A DNA stretch of 11,678 bases from Planctomycetota bacterium. GTDB lineage: Bacteria > Planctomycetota > Planctomycetia > Isosphaerales > Isosphaeraceae. The translations under genes and the position numbers were made by a program. Positions 1 to 7,394 of the stretch are shown here, in pieces. Each line of letters opens with the position of its first letter. Position 1 is the stretch's first letter. The notes beneath the pieces were generated by a model. The model worked only from the letters and a program-made list of their open reading frames with translations, was not told the origin of the DNA and ran no database searches. Where the stretch lies: contig JAKBCQ010000023.1 of NCBI GenBank assembly GCA_021807585.1, positions 1 to 11,678 on the forward strand, in the 5' to 3' direction.

Positions 1-189
1 CGAGTCGCTCCGATCCGATTCGACCCGACCGAACGCAACGCCAAGGCGCACGCTTACGCCAAGGCCGCCGAGAAGATTAAGCACGGAGTTAAGCCCGAGG
101 ACGCGGGGGTGATCGGGCTCGGCGTTGCGAGGGAAGGCGTCGAGAATCGTCGTCGACCTCCCGTCGGCGCCGAGGATCATCCTCAATGA
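1..189 (+). CDS. C-terminal end of an unidentified protein (partial, 62 residues)
   Basis: An open frame runs from the first base to a TGA at 187-189, with no stop and with ordinary protein-like composition: alternating Ala, Lys, Glu and Gly with hydrophobic patches such as GVIGLGVAREG. That differs from the Arg-rich chance frames elsewhere in this GC-rich window. The reading begins RVAPIRFDPTERN and ends PPVGAEDHPQ. I do not recognise the family and the fragment is too short to assign a function. It converges on the acyltransferase gene on the other strand, and the two stop codons overlap by about 7 bases, which is tight but common for convergent genes. It could still be a chance frame. Confidence 0.5.
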   Translation, partial: RVAPIRFDPTERNAKAHAYAKAAEKIKHGVKPEDAGVIGLGVAREGVENRRRPPVGAEDHPQ

Positions 190-1196
190 GCGGCGACCGG
201 CGTCGTTTGCTCCGCGGCGTTCGTGTGGTCGTTTGTGTGATCGATTGGAATGAATTCACGATCATCAATCGAAATAATCGAATCATCAAATGTTGGTTGA
301 TAACAAGACCAAAGCAAGTGAGCGACAGCGTCGGCGGGGCTCGCGTCGATTTCGGCTTCGAGCCGAGCGAGGAATCGTTCGACCGCGGCGTGTTCGTCGC
401 CGGGCTTGAGAATCCAGGGAGCGTCGAACGTGAGGAGAAATCGGCCTCGGCTTTCGTGCGAGCAGAACACGGGGACGACGGGGGCGCGGGTGAGTACGGC
501 GAGATCGGCCCACACCGAGAGGAACGTGTCGGTTCGTCCCAACAGAGTCCCGCGCCTCGCGTTCGGGCTCTTCCAGGGAATGTCCCCCGCCATATAAACC
601 GCCATCCCCGCGCGGAGCGCTCGTCGCGCAATCAGCACCCGCTCGGCCGATTCGGCGGCGTTCATCCCCCGGCGCAAAAAGAATCGGGATTGGGGAATCG
701 CCTGATCGCGGTCGAATTGTTCATGTAAATATTTAGAAACATGATTTGGCCGTTGAACGAGCAGGCGAAGCGGCGAGCCTGCGCGATACATCCAGTGGAT
801 CGCGGCGAGGTGCGCGCCGAAGTGGCCGCCGAGGAGGATCACTCCCGTTCCTTGATCGATCGCCTCTTGAACTTTGGCGTATCCCGCGACGTCGAAGCGG
901 TCGAACACGGCGCGGTCGCCGAGTCGATCGAGCGGGAAATCGCGGGCGAGGAAGCGGGGGATTCGTGCGGCGAGATCGGCGGTCGTTTCGGCTTCATTCC
1001 AATCGGCGTCGAGCGAACGTCGCGCCGTCGCGACCGCGCGGCGGAGTTCGGCTTTCCTCGGCGGCCAGATCGCTGCGGTCGCGCCGCCGAGCGCCGCCAA
1101 CACCCGCGCCGAAGCCGCGGGACCCAGACATGAGAGCAAAGGCAGAAGCGCGTCGTAAAACAGCGTCTTCCATCGCAACAGCCGACGTAGCGTCAC
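183..1196 (-). CDS. LpxL/HtrB-like lysophospholipid acyltransferase family protein
   Basis: A 337-residue protein of about the length of LpxL-type acyltransferases, which move an acyl group from an acyl carrier protein onto a lipid acceptor at the inner membrane. A hydrophobic N-terminus (residues about 11-45) could anchor it. The block GVILLGGHFGAHL (118-130) matches the family active-site block around His125. The later block at about 204-230 (GDIPWKSP, then RRGTLLGR, then TFLSVWADLA) matches the second conserved part, followed by APVVPVF. In most members the active-site His is followed five residues later by Glu or Asp; here that position (130) is Leu, so activity or chemistry may differ. 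The start is GTG, supported by AGGA at 1204-1207, seven bases upstream. It is the last gene of the leftward cluster, 59 bases after the adenylation gene. The C-terminal tail (about 303-337) is polar, with a DHTN tandem repeat. Family assignment is fairly sure; the acyl donor and acceptor are unknown. Confidence 0.82.
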   Translation of the reverse strand: MTLRRLLRWKTLFYDALLPLLSCLGPAASARVLAALGGATAAIWPPRKAELRRAVATARRSLDADWNEAETTADLAARIPRFLARDFPLDRLGDRAVFDRFDVAGYAKVQEAIDQGTGVILLGGHFGAHLAAIHWMYRAGSPLRLLVQRPNHVSKYLHEQFDRDQAIPQSRFFLRRGMNAAESAERVLIARRALRAGMAVYMAGDIPWKSPNARRGTLLGRTDTFLSVWADLAVLTRAPVVPVFCSHESRGRFLLTFDAPWILKPGDEHAAVERFLARLEAEIDASPADAVAHLLWSCYQPTFDDSIISIDDREFIPIDHTNDHTNAAEQTTPVAAH

Positions 1197-1236
1197 AGCG
1201 ATATCCTGGAAGGTTATTATCTCATCAAGTCATCGT

Positions 1237-1263
1237 ATCAAATCAATCAAATCGATCAAATCG
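1237..1263. repeat. Three tandem 9-bp units, ATCAAATC(A/G)
   Basis: ATCAAATCA, ATCAAATCG and ATCAAATCG lie head to tail and differ only in the last base. The array overlaps the stop codon of the adenylation gene (TGA on the minus strand, 1256-1258) and fills part of the 59-bp gap before the acyltransferase gene. It is probably slippage-type microduplication; no function is evident. Confidence 0.7.
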
Positions 1264-2944
1264 TCGCCGAGGCGAGCGTGCCGAGTCGTTGATAATCGAC
1301 CTTGTCGGTCGAGGTTTTGGGGAGATCCCCCAGGAACACGATCGAATCGGGGATCATATAAGCGGGCAACAGTTCGGAGCAGCGGCGTTTGACGGCGATG
1401 AGCGATTTTTTCGCGTCGGGTTTCATCGTCAAAAACGCGGTGATCGTCGTCCCCGAATCGTCGGAACGCGCCACGACGGCGACTCGCTCGACGTCGTCGA
1501 GCCGATAGAGCGCCGATTCGATCTCGCCGAGCTCGATGCGGTAACCTCTTTTTTTGATCATACGATCACGTCTTCCATGGAACGTGAGGCACGCCGAGCC
1601 GTCGTCGACGACGAGATCCCCGGTGCGATACCAGCGGACGCCGTCGTGATCGCGGAAGAAGACTCGGGCGTCGAGATCGGGTCGACCGAAATATCCGCGC
1701 ATCACCCCCGGGCCGGCGATCACGAGTTCGCCTTGAACGCCGGGGGGAACGTCGCCACAGTCGTCGTCGATCACTCGAGCCGTAAGCGGCGGGCAAACCC
1801 GGCCGATCGGATACGGTTCTGTACGTGTTGATACAATTGTTCTTGGAATAGGGAAAGCCGTGCATACGTTGGTTTCGGTGGGGCCGTAAAGGTTCCACAA
1901 CGCCGACGAGGGCCAGATCGATCGCAAGAGCCGCAGCGGTTTGATCGGAAAAACCTCGCCCGCGAAAAGGACGAGCGCGGGCGCGGCGGCGGCGAGCGAA
2001 TCGCGATCGCCCCGTTCGGCGATCAGCGCCAAAATCGAAGGCGCCGAATACCAGACGCCGATCGCTCGTTCGGCCACGAACCGCGCCAACGCGGTCGGAT
2101 CTTTCGATAGCGTTTCGCCGATCAAAACGACCGTCCCCCCGCGCGCGCACGAGACGAACAGATCAAAAATCGATAAATCAAAATGAAACGGCGCATGTGA
2201 GGAAAATCGTCCCGCCGCGGGAGGATCGAGGGCGCGTCCGCACCAATCGATGAATGTCAGCGCATTTTCATGAGAAAGCATCACGCCTTTGGGGACTCCC
2301 GTCGACCCCGACGTGTAGAGGATGTACGCGAGATCGGCGGGGGCGATCGGAACGGGCAAGGGGGAAGGGGCGAGATCGGTGATCACCTCGTCCCACGCCG
2401 CGGCGTCGGGGGGGATCGGTTCGTCGTTCGCGTTCCCGCCGACGACGATCAATCTCGGCTCGGGTCCGGCGCTCGGCCAGGCTCGTCTCAGCTCGCCAAG
2501 CCGATCGGCGGCGACGACGACCGCCTTGACCGCGGCGTCGGCGAGAATCCCCGCTCCGCGAGCCGCGGGCGCCGTCGGGTCGACGGGGACATAAGCCGCC
2601 CCCGCTCGCAAGATCCCGTGGATCGCCGCCACCCCTTCGACGCTTTTGGGTAAGAAGAGCCCGACGCGGTCCCCCCGATCGACTCCCCAGCGACACAACC
2701 GTGTCGCGACGCGATCGGCAAACCGCGCCAGCTCGCCGTAAGTCGCGGTTCGCCTCCGCTCGTCCTCGACCGCGATCCGGTCGGGATGAAGCGACGCCGC
2801 GCGATCGAACAGATCGCGTAAATTCTCGTCGCGGGGAGAATCTGATTCATCAAATATATAATCACGTAAATTTTCGTTGATTGATGTGGGCGGCGGGTCG
2901 GTCGCGAGATCGGCGAGCTTGCGGGGGGGGCGGTACGCGTCCAT
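1256..2944 (-). CDS. Stand-alone amino-acid adenylation / DltA-like AMP-forming ligase
   Basis: A 562-residue member of the AMP-forming adenylate family, which activates a carboxylic acid with ATP and loads it onto a thiol. All core motifs are present in order: LYTSGSTGVPKG (209-220, phosphate loop), APFHFDLSIFDLF (251-263), NLYGPTETN (351-359), YRTGDL (439-444), GRRDRMIKKRGYRIELGEIE (457-476) and the C-terminal catalytic lysine Lys548 in TSTDKVD. Asp256 sits where NRPS adenylation domains and DltA place the Asp that binds the substrate alpha-amino group, so an amino acid is the likelier substrate. The protein ends about 14 residues after Lys548, so no carrier domain is fused. The frame is open further upstream, but that would overlap the preceding gene; the ATG at 2944 has AAGGAG 11 bases before it and is preferred. 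It lies 25 bases after the second SGNH gene, so co-transcription is expected. The exact substrate cannot be read from the sequence. Confidence 0.9.
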   Translation of the reverse strand: MDAYRPPRKLADLATDPPPTSINENLRDYIFDESDSPRDENLRDLFDRAASLHPDRIAVEDERRRTATYGELARFADRVATRLCRWGVDRGDRVGLFLPKSVEGVAAIHGILRAGAAYVPVDPTAPAARGAGILADAAVKAVVVAADRLGELRRAWPSAGPEPRLIVVGGNANDEPIPPDAAAWDEVITDLAPSPLPVPIAPADLAYILYTSGSTGVPKGVMLSHENALTFIDWCGRALDPPAAGRFSSHAPFHFDLSIFDLFVSCARGGTVVLIGETLSKDPTALARFVAERAIGVWYSAPSILALIAERGDRDSLAAAAPALVLFAGEVFPIKPLRLLRSIWPSSALWNLYGPTETNVCTAFPIPRTIVSTRTEPYPIGRVCPPLTARVIDDDCGDVPPGVQGELVIAGPGVMRGYFGRPDLDARVFFRDHDGVRWYRTGDLVVDDGSACLTFHGRRDRMIKKRGYRIELGEIESALYRLDDVERVAVVARSDDSGTTITAFLTMKPDAKKSLIAVKRRCSELLPAYMIPDSIVFLGDLPKTSTDKVDYQRLGTLASATI

Positions 2945-2955
2945 GCTTGAAGATT

Positions 2956-2961
2956 CTCCTT
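2956..2961 (-). promoter_or_regulatory. Shine-Dalgarno site AAGGAG that decides the ligase start
   Basis: AAGGAG on the minus strand, 11 bases before the ATG at 2942-2944. It lies in the 25-base gap after the previous stop codon and supports the internal start over the longer open frame that begins at 3100. Confidence 0.7.
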
Positions 2962-2969
2962 GTTTGACG

Positions 2970-4229
2970 CTACGGGGCGGGATGAGCGGGATTCGCTTCG
3001 CCGGTATCGCCGGCGAGCGGGGAGTTTTTTTCTTCGCTCGGGGAGTCGTCGCCGAAGACGACCCCGCGGATCGCGGGATCGGTTGCGAACGCACGCGCAA
3101 TCACTTTATAGATCGCTTTATGTCCAAGCGCGTTGGGATGATCATCCATGGGTGCGATCTCGATTCGAGCGGGATCGATGCGATCGAAAGCTCCGGTCGC
3201 GTCGATGAGCGGGAGGTCGAGATCGTGCGCGATCGATCTCAATCGGTCGACTCCCGAGGCTCGATTTTCGGGAGCGTCGATCTTCCCCACACGGGGCACG
3301 ATGAGGAGCGCGGCGGCGATTCCCGCCGATCGCGAATCGTCGGCGAGCGCCGCGAGAGCCCCTTTCTCGAGATCCCACATCAGCGGATCGAGTTTGTTAT
3401 TCAAGCGATCTTTATGTTTTAGGTCGCCGTCGAGGTCGATCGCGGTGTCTTCATCGTCGAGCGCCGCGCGCGCGATCGCGGATTTGAGGAAATCGTATTT
3501 GGGGTCGACTCGACCTCGCAGCAAGCCGCGGAGGTGTATTTGCTGCAATTTGGGATCGAGCAGAGTCGCCGCGTAAACGACCAGATCGGGCTGAAAAGCG
3601 ACGACCTTATTCCGATAAACGTCGTACCGCTGCGCCGGTCCGTACGCCGCGACCGCGAAATTGAGCACCTCGAACCGACGTTTCAGGCCGCGCCTCGCGG
3701 CGTATTTATTCAGCCAATCTTCAAGTTGATTTTCATACGTTTCATTCGTTCCGACCCCCCATCCCATGTCGATCGACGCGCCCAGCAGGGCGATGCGGAT
3801 CGTTCCCGCGGGCTTTTCCCGCGAGTATTCGCGGTCGCGCATGCCGAACGAGTTGGTGGTGAACGGTCGGCCGAAGAACGTCCGCTTGAGATTCCGCATC
3901 AGTTCGAAGAGCAGGAATTCCTTGGGGGCGACTCGGGCGACTCCCGCGTGATCGAACCGCGCCCAGGTCGCGAGGCGGCCCGTAAGTCGCATCGATAACT
4001 CGGTACGTCCTTGTTGATCGTCGCCGCCTCCCGAGATCAGATCTTCGTAGTAACCTCCCGCGTCGGCCTCGCGATCGGCGCGATTGAGTTCGGCCGAGCG
4101 TGCGCTTTCGCGCAGCAATCTAGCCCAGCGGATCGGCATCGGCGCGGCGCCGCAAAGCCAGAGGAGCGACGCCAGAATCATCGTCCTAAGGTGAGCGGCT
4201 CGGCCGCCGTGAATCTTGGGATCGATCAT
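2970..4229 (-). CDS. SGNH/GDSL-hydrolase-like protein, paralogue B (degenerate catalytic motifs)
   Basis: A 419-residue protein clearly paralogous to the gene just upstream: both share TTNxFGMRD, EKPAGTxRIAL, a GxSI block followed by GWGVG, PDLxVY, VPRVG and a HPNAxGHK tail. A hydrophobic segment at about 15-32 suggests an N-terminal anchor, with the rest probably periplasmic. SGNH proteins of the DltD/AlgX/AlgJ kind act in O-acylation of cell-wall polymers or polysaccharides. Here the nucleophile block reads GASI (150-153) instead of GDSI, and the C-terminal block reads MDDHPN (361-366), so the position three before His364 is Met instead of Asp. Ser152 and His364 remain. It may be a weakened or non-catalytic partner. 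The start ATG overlaps the previous stop in ATGA (4226-4229), which indicates translational coupling; a purine-rich GGGAGGG lies just upstream. The C-terminus (about 393-419) is a polar, Pro- and Glu-rich tail absent from the paralogue. Confidence 0.82.
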   Translation of the reverse strand: MIDPKIHGGRAAHLRTMILASLLWLCGAAPMPIRWARLLRESARSAELNRADREADAGGYYEDLISGGGDDQQGRTELSMRLTGRLATWARFDHAGVARVAPKEFLLFELMRNLKRTFFGRPFTTNSFGMRDREYSREKPAGTIRIALLGASIDMGWGVGTNETYENQLEDWLNKYAARRGLKRRFEVLNFAVAAYGPAQRYDVYRNKVVAFQPDLVVYAATLLDPKLQQIHLRGLLRGRVDPKYDFLKSAIARAALDDEDTAIDLDGDLKHKDRLNNKLDPLMWDLEKGALAALADDSRSAGIAAALLIVPRVGKIDAPENRASGVDRLRSIAHDLDLPLIDATGAFDRIDPARIEIAPMDDHPNALGHKAIYKVIARAFATDPAIRGVVFGDDSPSEEKNSPLAGDTGEANPAHPAP

Positions 4230-5401
4230 CGTTTCGACCCTCCCTCGCGTCGTGTGGAACGCGCCTCGATCGGCAAGAGTTCACATGCAATGGGATCTTC
4301 AAGCACTAATGTTTCGATGCGTTTCGCCAACAGTTTGTGCCCGCGTGCGTTGGGATGGTAATCGTCGGGTCCGATCGCGAGTTCGCCGGGATCGATTCCC
4401 GCGTATGCGTTCGAGGCGTCGAGTGTCGTGGTGAAGCCGACCGATCGGGCCAGATCGATCAACCTCGATCGTTCGGCGGCGTCCCCCTCGCGTCCCACCC
4501 GCGGCACGAGCACCCAGACGCACGGAATCTCCGCGGTTCGACAATCGTTCGCGATTGTCTGATACACGCTCTTTAAGATTTCCCATCGATAAGGTTTAAG
4601 AATTTCTTTATACCAATCGTGGTCGCGGCCGGGGGCGACGCGGGCGGTTGCGATCGCCTTTTTGTAGGGGGTGTCTTGCCCGGGCGCGATCAATCCGCGC
4701 GCCAGCACGCTGCGCAATCGACGTTCATCCCAGCCCGGATCGGCGAGGGTCGCCTCGTAAACGATCAGATCGGGCGCGGTCGCCGCGCCGATTTTGCGGA
4801 AGTGTTCCCATCGTTGCCCGGGAGCGTGGCCGGGGACGGCGCAATTGAGGATTTCGACCCTGGGGCCTCCCGCGGCGAGCGATCGCTCCGAGAGCGAACG
4901 TTCGAGCGTCGGCTCGAATCCCTCGCCGTCTCCGACCCCCCAGCCCGAGCCGATCGAATCCCCCACGAGTGCGATCCGAAACGTTCCCGCGGGCTTCTCG
5001 ATCGTGCACGGATCGTCGCGCATGCCGAATCGATTTGTCGTCCACCGCGCGCCCCACTTGGCGACCGAGATATTCGGCTTCAACACGTACTCGCGCATAT
5101 CGTGTGTAACGAGAGCGAGCGGGCCGGCCTCGAAAGGGGACGCGTCGCGTTTCGGTCCCCGCGGCGAGAACGAGCCGTCGATCCCGCTCTCGACGCGAAT
5201 CACCCGCTCGTAGTAGCCCCGTTCAAGTCGTTCGTAATCGTGGCGATTGAGCCCGTCGAGCCGGAGCGTTTCGCGAAAGCGGAGCGTCGCCCCGGAGATC
5301 CATTCGGCGGGCGCCGAACCGAACGCGATCGCCAGGCACGCGGCGCAAAATCGCGCCGACCTCGAAAGCCCGCCCCGCGTCTCGCCCGATCCTCGCTTCA
5401 T
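4226..5401 (-). CDS. SGNH/GDSL-hydrolase-like protein, paralogue A (intact motifs)
   Basis: A 391-residue protein with the SGNH fold signature: block I IALVGDSIGSGWGVG (143-157, Ser149), a block-II-like Gly in NCAVPGHAPG (186-195), and block V PDDYHPN (345-351) giving Asp346 and His349. The usual block-III Gly-Asn is not obvious; the place reads VYEATLADP. An N-terminal basic stretch and hydrophobic segment (about 15-31) suggest a signal or anchor and periplasmic action. Known relatives beside MBOAT proteins (DltD, AlgX, AlgJ, PatB) hand over or remove acyl groups on wall polymers or polysaccharides, and the same is inferred here. It follows the MBOAT gene after a 179-base gap that holds no gene and is coupled to paralogue B by a 4-base overlap. 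Its ribosome site is weak (GGAAAG, about 11 bases before the ATG). Confidence 0.85.
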   Translation of the reverse strand: MKRGSGETRGGLSRSARFCAACLAIAFGSAPAEWISGATLRFRETLRLDGLNRHDYERLERGYYERVIRVESGIDGSFSPRGPKRDASPFEAGPLALVTHDMREYVLKPNISVAKWGARWTTNRFGMRDDPCTIEKPAGTFRIALVGDSIGSGWGVGDGEGFEPTLERSLSERSLAAGGPRVEILNCAVPGHAPGQRWEHFRKIGAATAPDLIVYEATLADPGWDERRLRSVLARGLIAPGQDTPYKKAIATARVAPGRDHDWYKEILKPYRWEILKSVYQTIANDCRTAEIPCVWVLVPRVGREGDAAERSRLIDLARSVGFTTTLDASNAYAGIDPGELAIGPDDYHPNARGHKLLAKRIETLVLEDPIACELLPIEARSTRREGGSKR

Positions 5402-5580
5402 CGATCCACGCTTTCCATCATTCTTGATCGAACATTCCGCAACCCGATCGATCGATCGCCCGAGTCCCGCTCGCCGATCGATCCAAACGATTCAGAATAT
5501 CATAATCGGTGAATATATTAATATTTTGGATTCAAATCGTGATCGTCGCGATTGAAATCGACGATCGTCGTGATGGTTCG
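5402..5580. other. Intergenic gap with an AT-rich core and a hairpin, inside the cluster
   Basis: No gene fits here. About 5490-5540 is much more AT-rich than its surroundings and holds TATGAT on the minus strand (5499-5504), a good -10 match without a convincing -35; it could be a secondary promoter for the SGNH pair. Next to it, GATCGTCG (5541-5548) and CGACGATC (5559-5566) form an 8-bp stem just after the MBOAT stop, with no T-run. This could be a pause, attenuator or RNA-end stabiliser. Confidence 0.35.
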
Positions 5581-6996
5581 TCATGACGCGAACCCTCCTT
5601 TCCAGGCGCGACCGAACATGGCGCTCCACGCCGTCAAGCTTGGGCAGTTCCAGAGCGACCAGAGGACGGTGATCGCGGCGAACGTGGCGGCGATTTTGAG
5701 CGCTCGAAGCGCGAGTCCGCGCGCTCCGCACGCGGTGCGCCGCGAGCTCGATCCTTTGCGATTGAGATCGAAGCGAATATTGATCAGGACGAAGAGCCCG
5801 AGGATTCCCCAAAACAGGGCGTCCTGTGCGCGAAAACCCCACGATCCGCGAATCCAGAACGACTGATACCCGTGGAGCGCCCAGGTGACGACGAACACCG
5901 CGACGGTCGCGATCGAGAGCGCGGCGGGGCGCGGCCAGGTTTTGAGCCGAAAGGCCACGGGGTTGAACACGATGCGAATCATGAAATCTTTCCAGTAAAT
6001 GTTGATTCGACGCCAATAATCGGTAAATCCGGATGCGAGCAAATAATTATGATGCGTCTCGGGCAATTGATAACCATATAAATGAAGCATTCCGCAAGCG
6101 GTGTGGAACTGACCCGAGACGTGAAGATACAAGAGGTAATTTGCGATCAGGTGACGCATGAGCGTGGCCGCGCCCGCGACCTCCTCGGGGGCGATCCAGA
6201 GATCATGATAAACGATCCGAAACGCGAGCATCTGAACCGCGCCGCGGAAGACGAGCCCCAGGCCGACTCGCTGAAGCGAGTGAATCTCGGAGGCGAAATA
6301 ACCCCGCCGCATCGCTCCGTAATCGATTACGGGGAAGAGCAAAAAGCAGTAGTTGGGGAGGATGAAAAAATAGCCGAGGACGTCGACGAGCGATTCACGT
6401 TTTTTGGAATGTTTAATTTCATAAAGAAAAAGTATCATGCGAAACATAAACATCGAACCGAGAACCGGCCAAACGGTTTCAAGCGGCGAGCCGACGGCGA
6501 CGCGAGTCTGCGCGATCGCGGCGGCGACCGCGATCGCGGTGATCGTCGCGACGCGGATCGACCAGCGAATCGGCGCGAGCGCGACGCCGATCAACACCGC
6601 CGAGACCGCCAGCACGATCGCCGCGGTCGTCGCGCCGAAAACCAATCCTAAACCGACGATCGAGATCGCGGTGAAGAACGGCTTCTTGTATCGATAAGGC
6701 GCCAGATAATGAAACGGCAAGGCCGCGAAGCAAAGCGCGGCGATCTTGCGAAACGCCGGCCATTCGAGATGGTAGGAATAAAAGACCGCGAGCAGAACGC
6801 CGCAATGAAGCAGGATCGGCCAGATTCGTCGCCAATCACGTTTGCATGTTTCGGGTTCGTCGCCGTACCATTCGGTGAGTCGGCGAGGATCGCGGAACGA
6901 GGGTATCGGCGCGTACCGCCGATGCGGCACGCGTTCGGGTTTCGCCTCGGCATCGTCGACGCTCGCGACGCGGTTCTGCTCGACCCCAATCGGCAT
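5581..6996 (-). CDS. MBOAT-family membrane-bound O-acyltransferase
   Basis: A 471-residue integral membrane protein with about ten hydrophobic segments (for example about 57-75, 84-99, 107-140, 147-162, 173-192, 205-224, 241-262, 358-375, 393-407 and 431-449). The MBOAT signature is present: a DYWRRINIYWKDF block at 326-338, corresponding to the WRRW-type block of DltB and AlgI, and TWALHGYQSFWIRG at 371-384, whose His375 is the expected catalytic histidine. MBOAT proteins pass an acyl or aminoacyl group across or at the membrane onto an extracellular hydroxyl. The upstream open frame is Arg-rich and chance-like; the ATG at 6996 has AAGGGAG seven bases before it and gives a normal family length. 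The cytosolic N-terminus (about 1-56) is charged. It is the first gene of the leftward cluster and implies that the pathway's product ends up outside the cytoplasm. Confidence 0.9.
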   Translation of the reverse strand: MPIGVEQNRVASVDDAEAKPERVPHRRYAPIPSFRDPRRLTEWYGDEPETCKRDWRRIWPILLHCGVLLAVFYSYHLEWPAFRKIAALCFAALPFHYLAPYRYKKPFFTAISIVGLGLVFGATTAAIVLAVSAVLIGVALAPIRWSIRVATITAIAVAAAIAQTRVAVGSPLETVWPVLGSMFMFRMILFLYEIKHSKKRESLVDVLGYFFILPNYCFLLFPVIDYGAMRRGYFASEIHSLQRVGLGLVFRGAVQMLAFRIVYHDLWIAPEEVAGAATLMRHLIANYLLYLHVSGQFHTACGMLHLYGYQLPETHHNYLLASGFTDYWRRINIYWKDFMIRIVFNPVAFRLKTWPRPAALSIATVAVFVVTWALHGYQSFWIRGSWGFRAQDALFWGILGLFVLINIRFDLNRKGSSSRRTACGARGLALRALKIAATFAAITVLWSLWNCPSLTAWSAMFGRAWKGGFAS

Positions 6997-7394
6997 CGAC
7001 CGGCTCCCTTCCGTTCTCAAACGCCCCTCCCTCGACGTTCGTCGGCGTACCGCGACGTTCGAACGCCGTCGCCGCCGATCGGGCTCGCGATCGAGCCTTT
7101 CGGGCGATCGACCGAAATCCGATCGCGCTGCGCGCGTCATCCATCATCGTAAGCGTTCGAGCTTCCTGCGGTCGTCGAGGGGCGCCGTTCCGAATCTGAT
7201 CCAGACAGGACGATCTACGAATGCGATTCGGGGCGTCGGGGGAAGTCCCTTTCATCCTCCATGACACAGGGAGCGTCGATCGCGGCGGAATGCCGGAATG
7301 ATCCGCGCGCTCAAGCCCGCCGCGAACGTTAAACGAACAGCGACGAGCGGCCGATTGAGACCCGATCCTCGAATCCTTCGTCGACCGGAGGCCG
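6997..7394. other. Long 5' leader of the acylation cluster, no gene seen
   Basis: Nearly 400 bases separate the proposed promoter from the MBOAT start. Open frames here are long but strongly Arg-biased, as expected for shadows in GATCG-rich DNA, and none has a family signature. I see no recognised riboswitch or clear terminator hairpin. The only supported element is the AAGGGAG ribosome site at 7004-7010. An unrecognised leader RNA is possible. Confidence 0.4.
7004..7010 (-). promoter_or_regulatory. Shine-Dalgarno site AAGGGAG that decides the MBOAT start
   Basis: AAGGGAG on the minus strand, seven bases before the ATG at 6994-6996. It makes that ATG much more likely than the upstream in-frame start at 7140, which would add 48 Arg-rich residues. 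Confidence 0.7.

Noticed and set aside
1216..1241. Internal promoter before the acyltransferase gene (TTGATA and GATAAT on the minus strand)
   Set aside because: The boxes match well, but the spacer is only 14 bases, too short for a normal sigma70 promoter.
746..1831. 361-residue plus-strand open frame opposite the acyltransferase and ligase genes
   Set aside because: Arg-rich composition without motifs, antisense to two well-supported genes; a codon-bias shadow.
2945..3100. N-terminal extension of the adenylation gene by 52 residues from an upstream start
   Set aside because: It overlaps the end of the preceding SGNH gene, is basic and low-complexity, and lacks the AAGGAG site that precedes the internal ATG.
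4619..5512. 297-residue plus-strand open frame opposite SGNH paralogue A
   Set aside because: Antisense to a gene with clear SGNH motifs, charge-rich and without family signature.
6997..7140. N-terminal extension of the MBOAT gene by 48 residues
   Set aside because: Extremely Arg-rich and chance-like; the ATG at 6996 has a good ribosome site and gives a normal family length.
6836..7267. 143-residue minus-strand frame overlapping the leader and the MBOAT N-terminus
   Set aside because: Arg-rich, overlaps the supported MBOAT start in another frame and has no recognisable domain.
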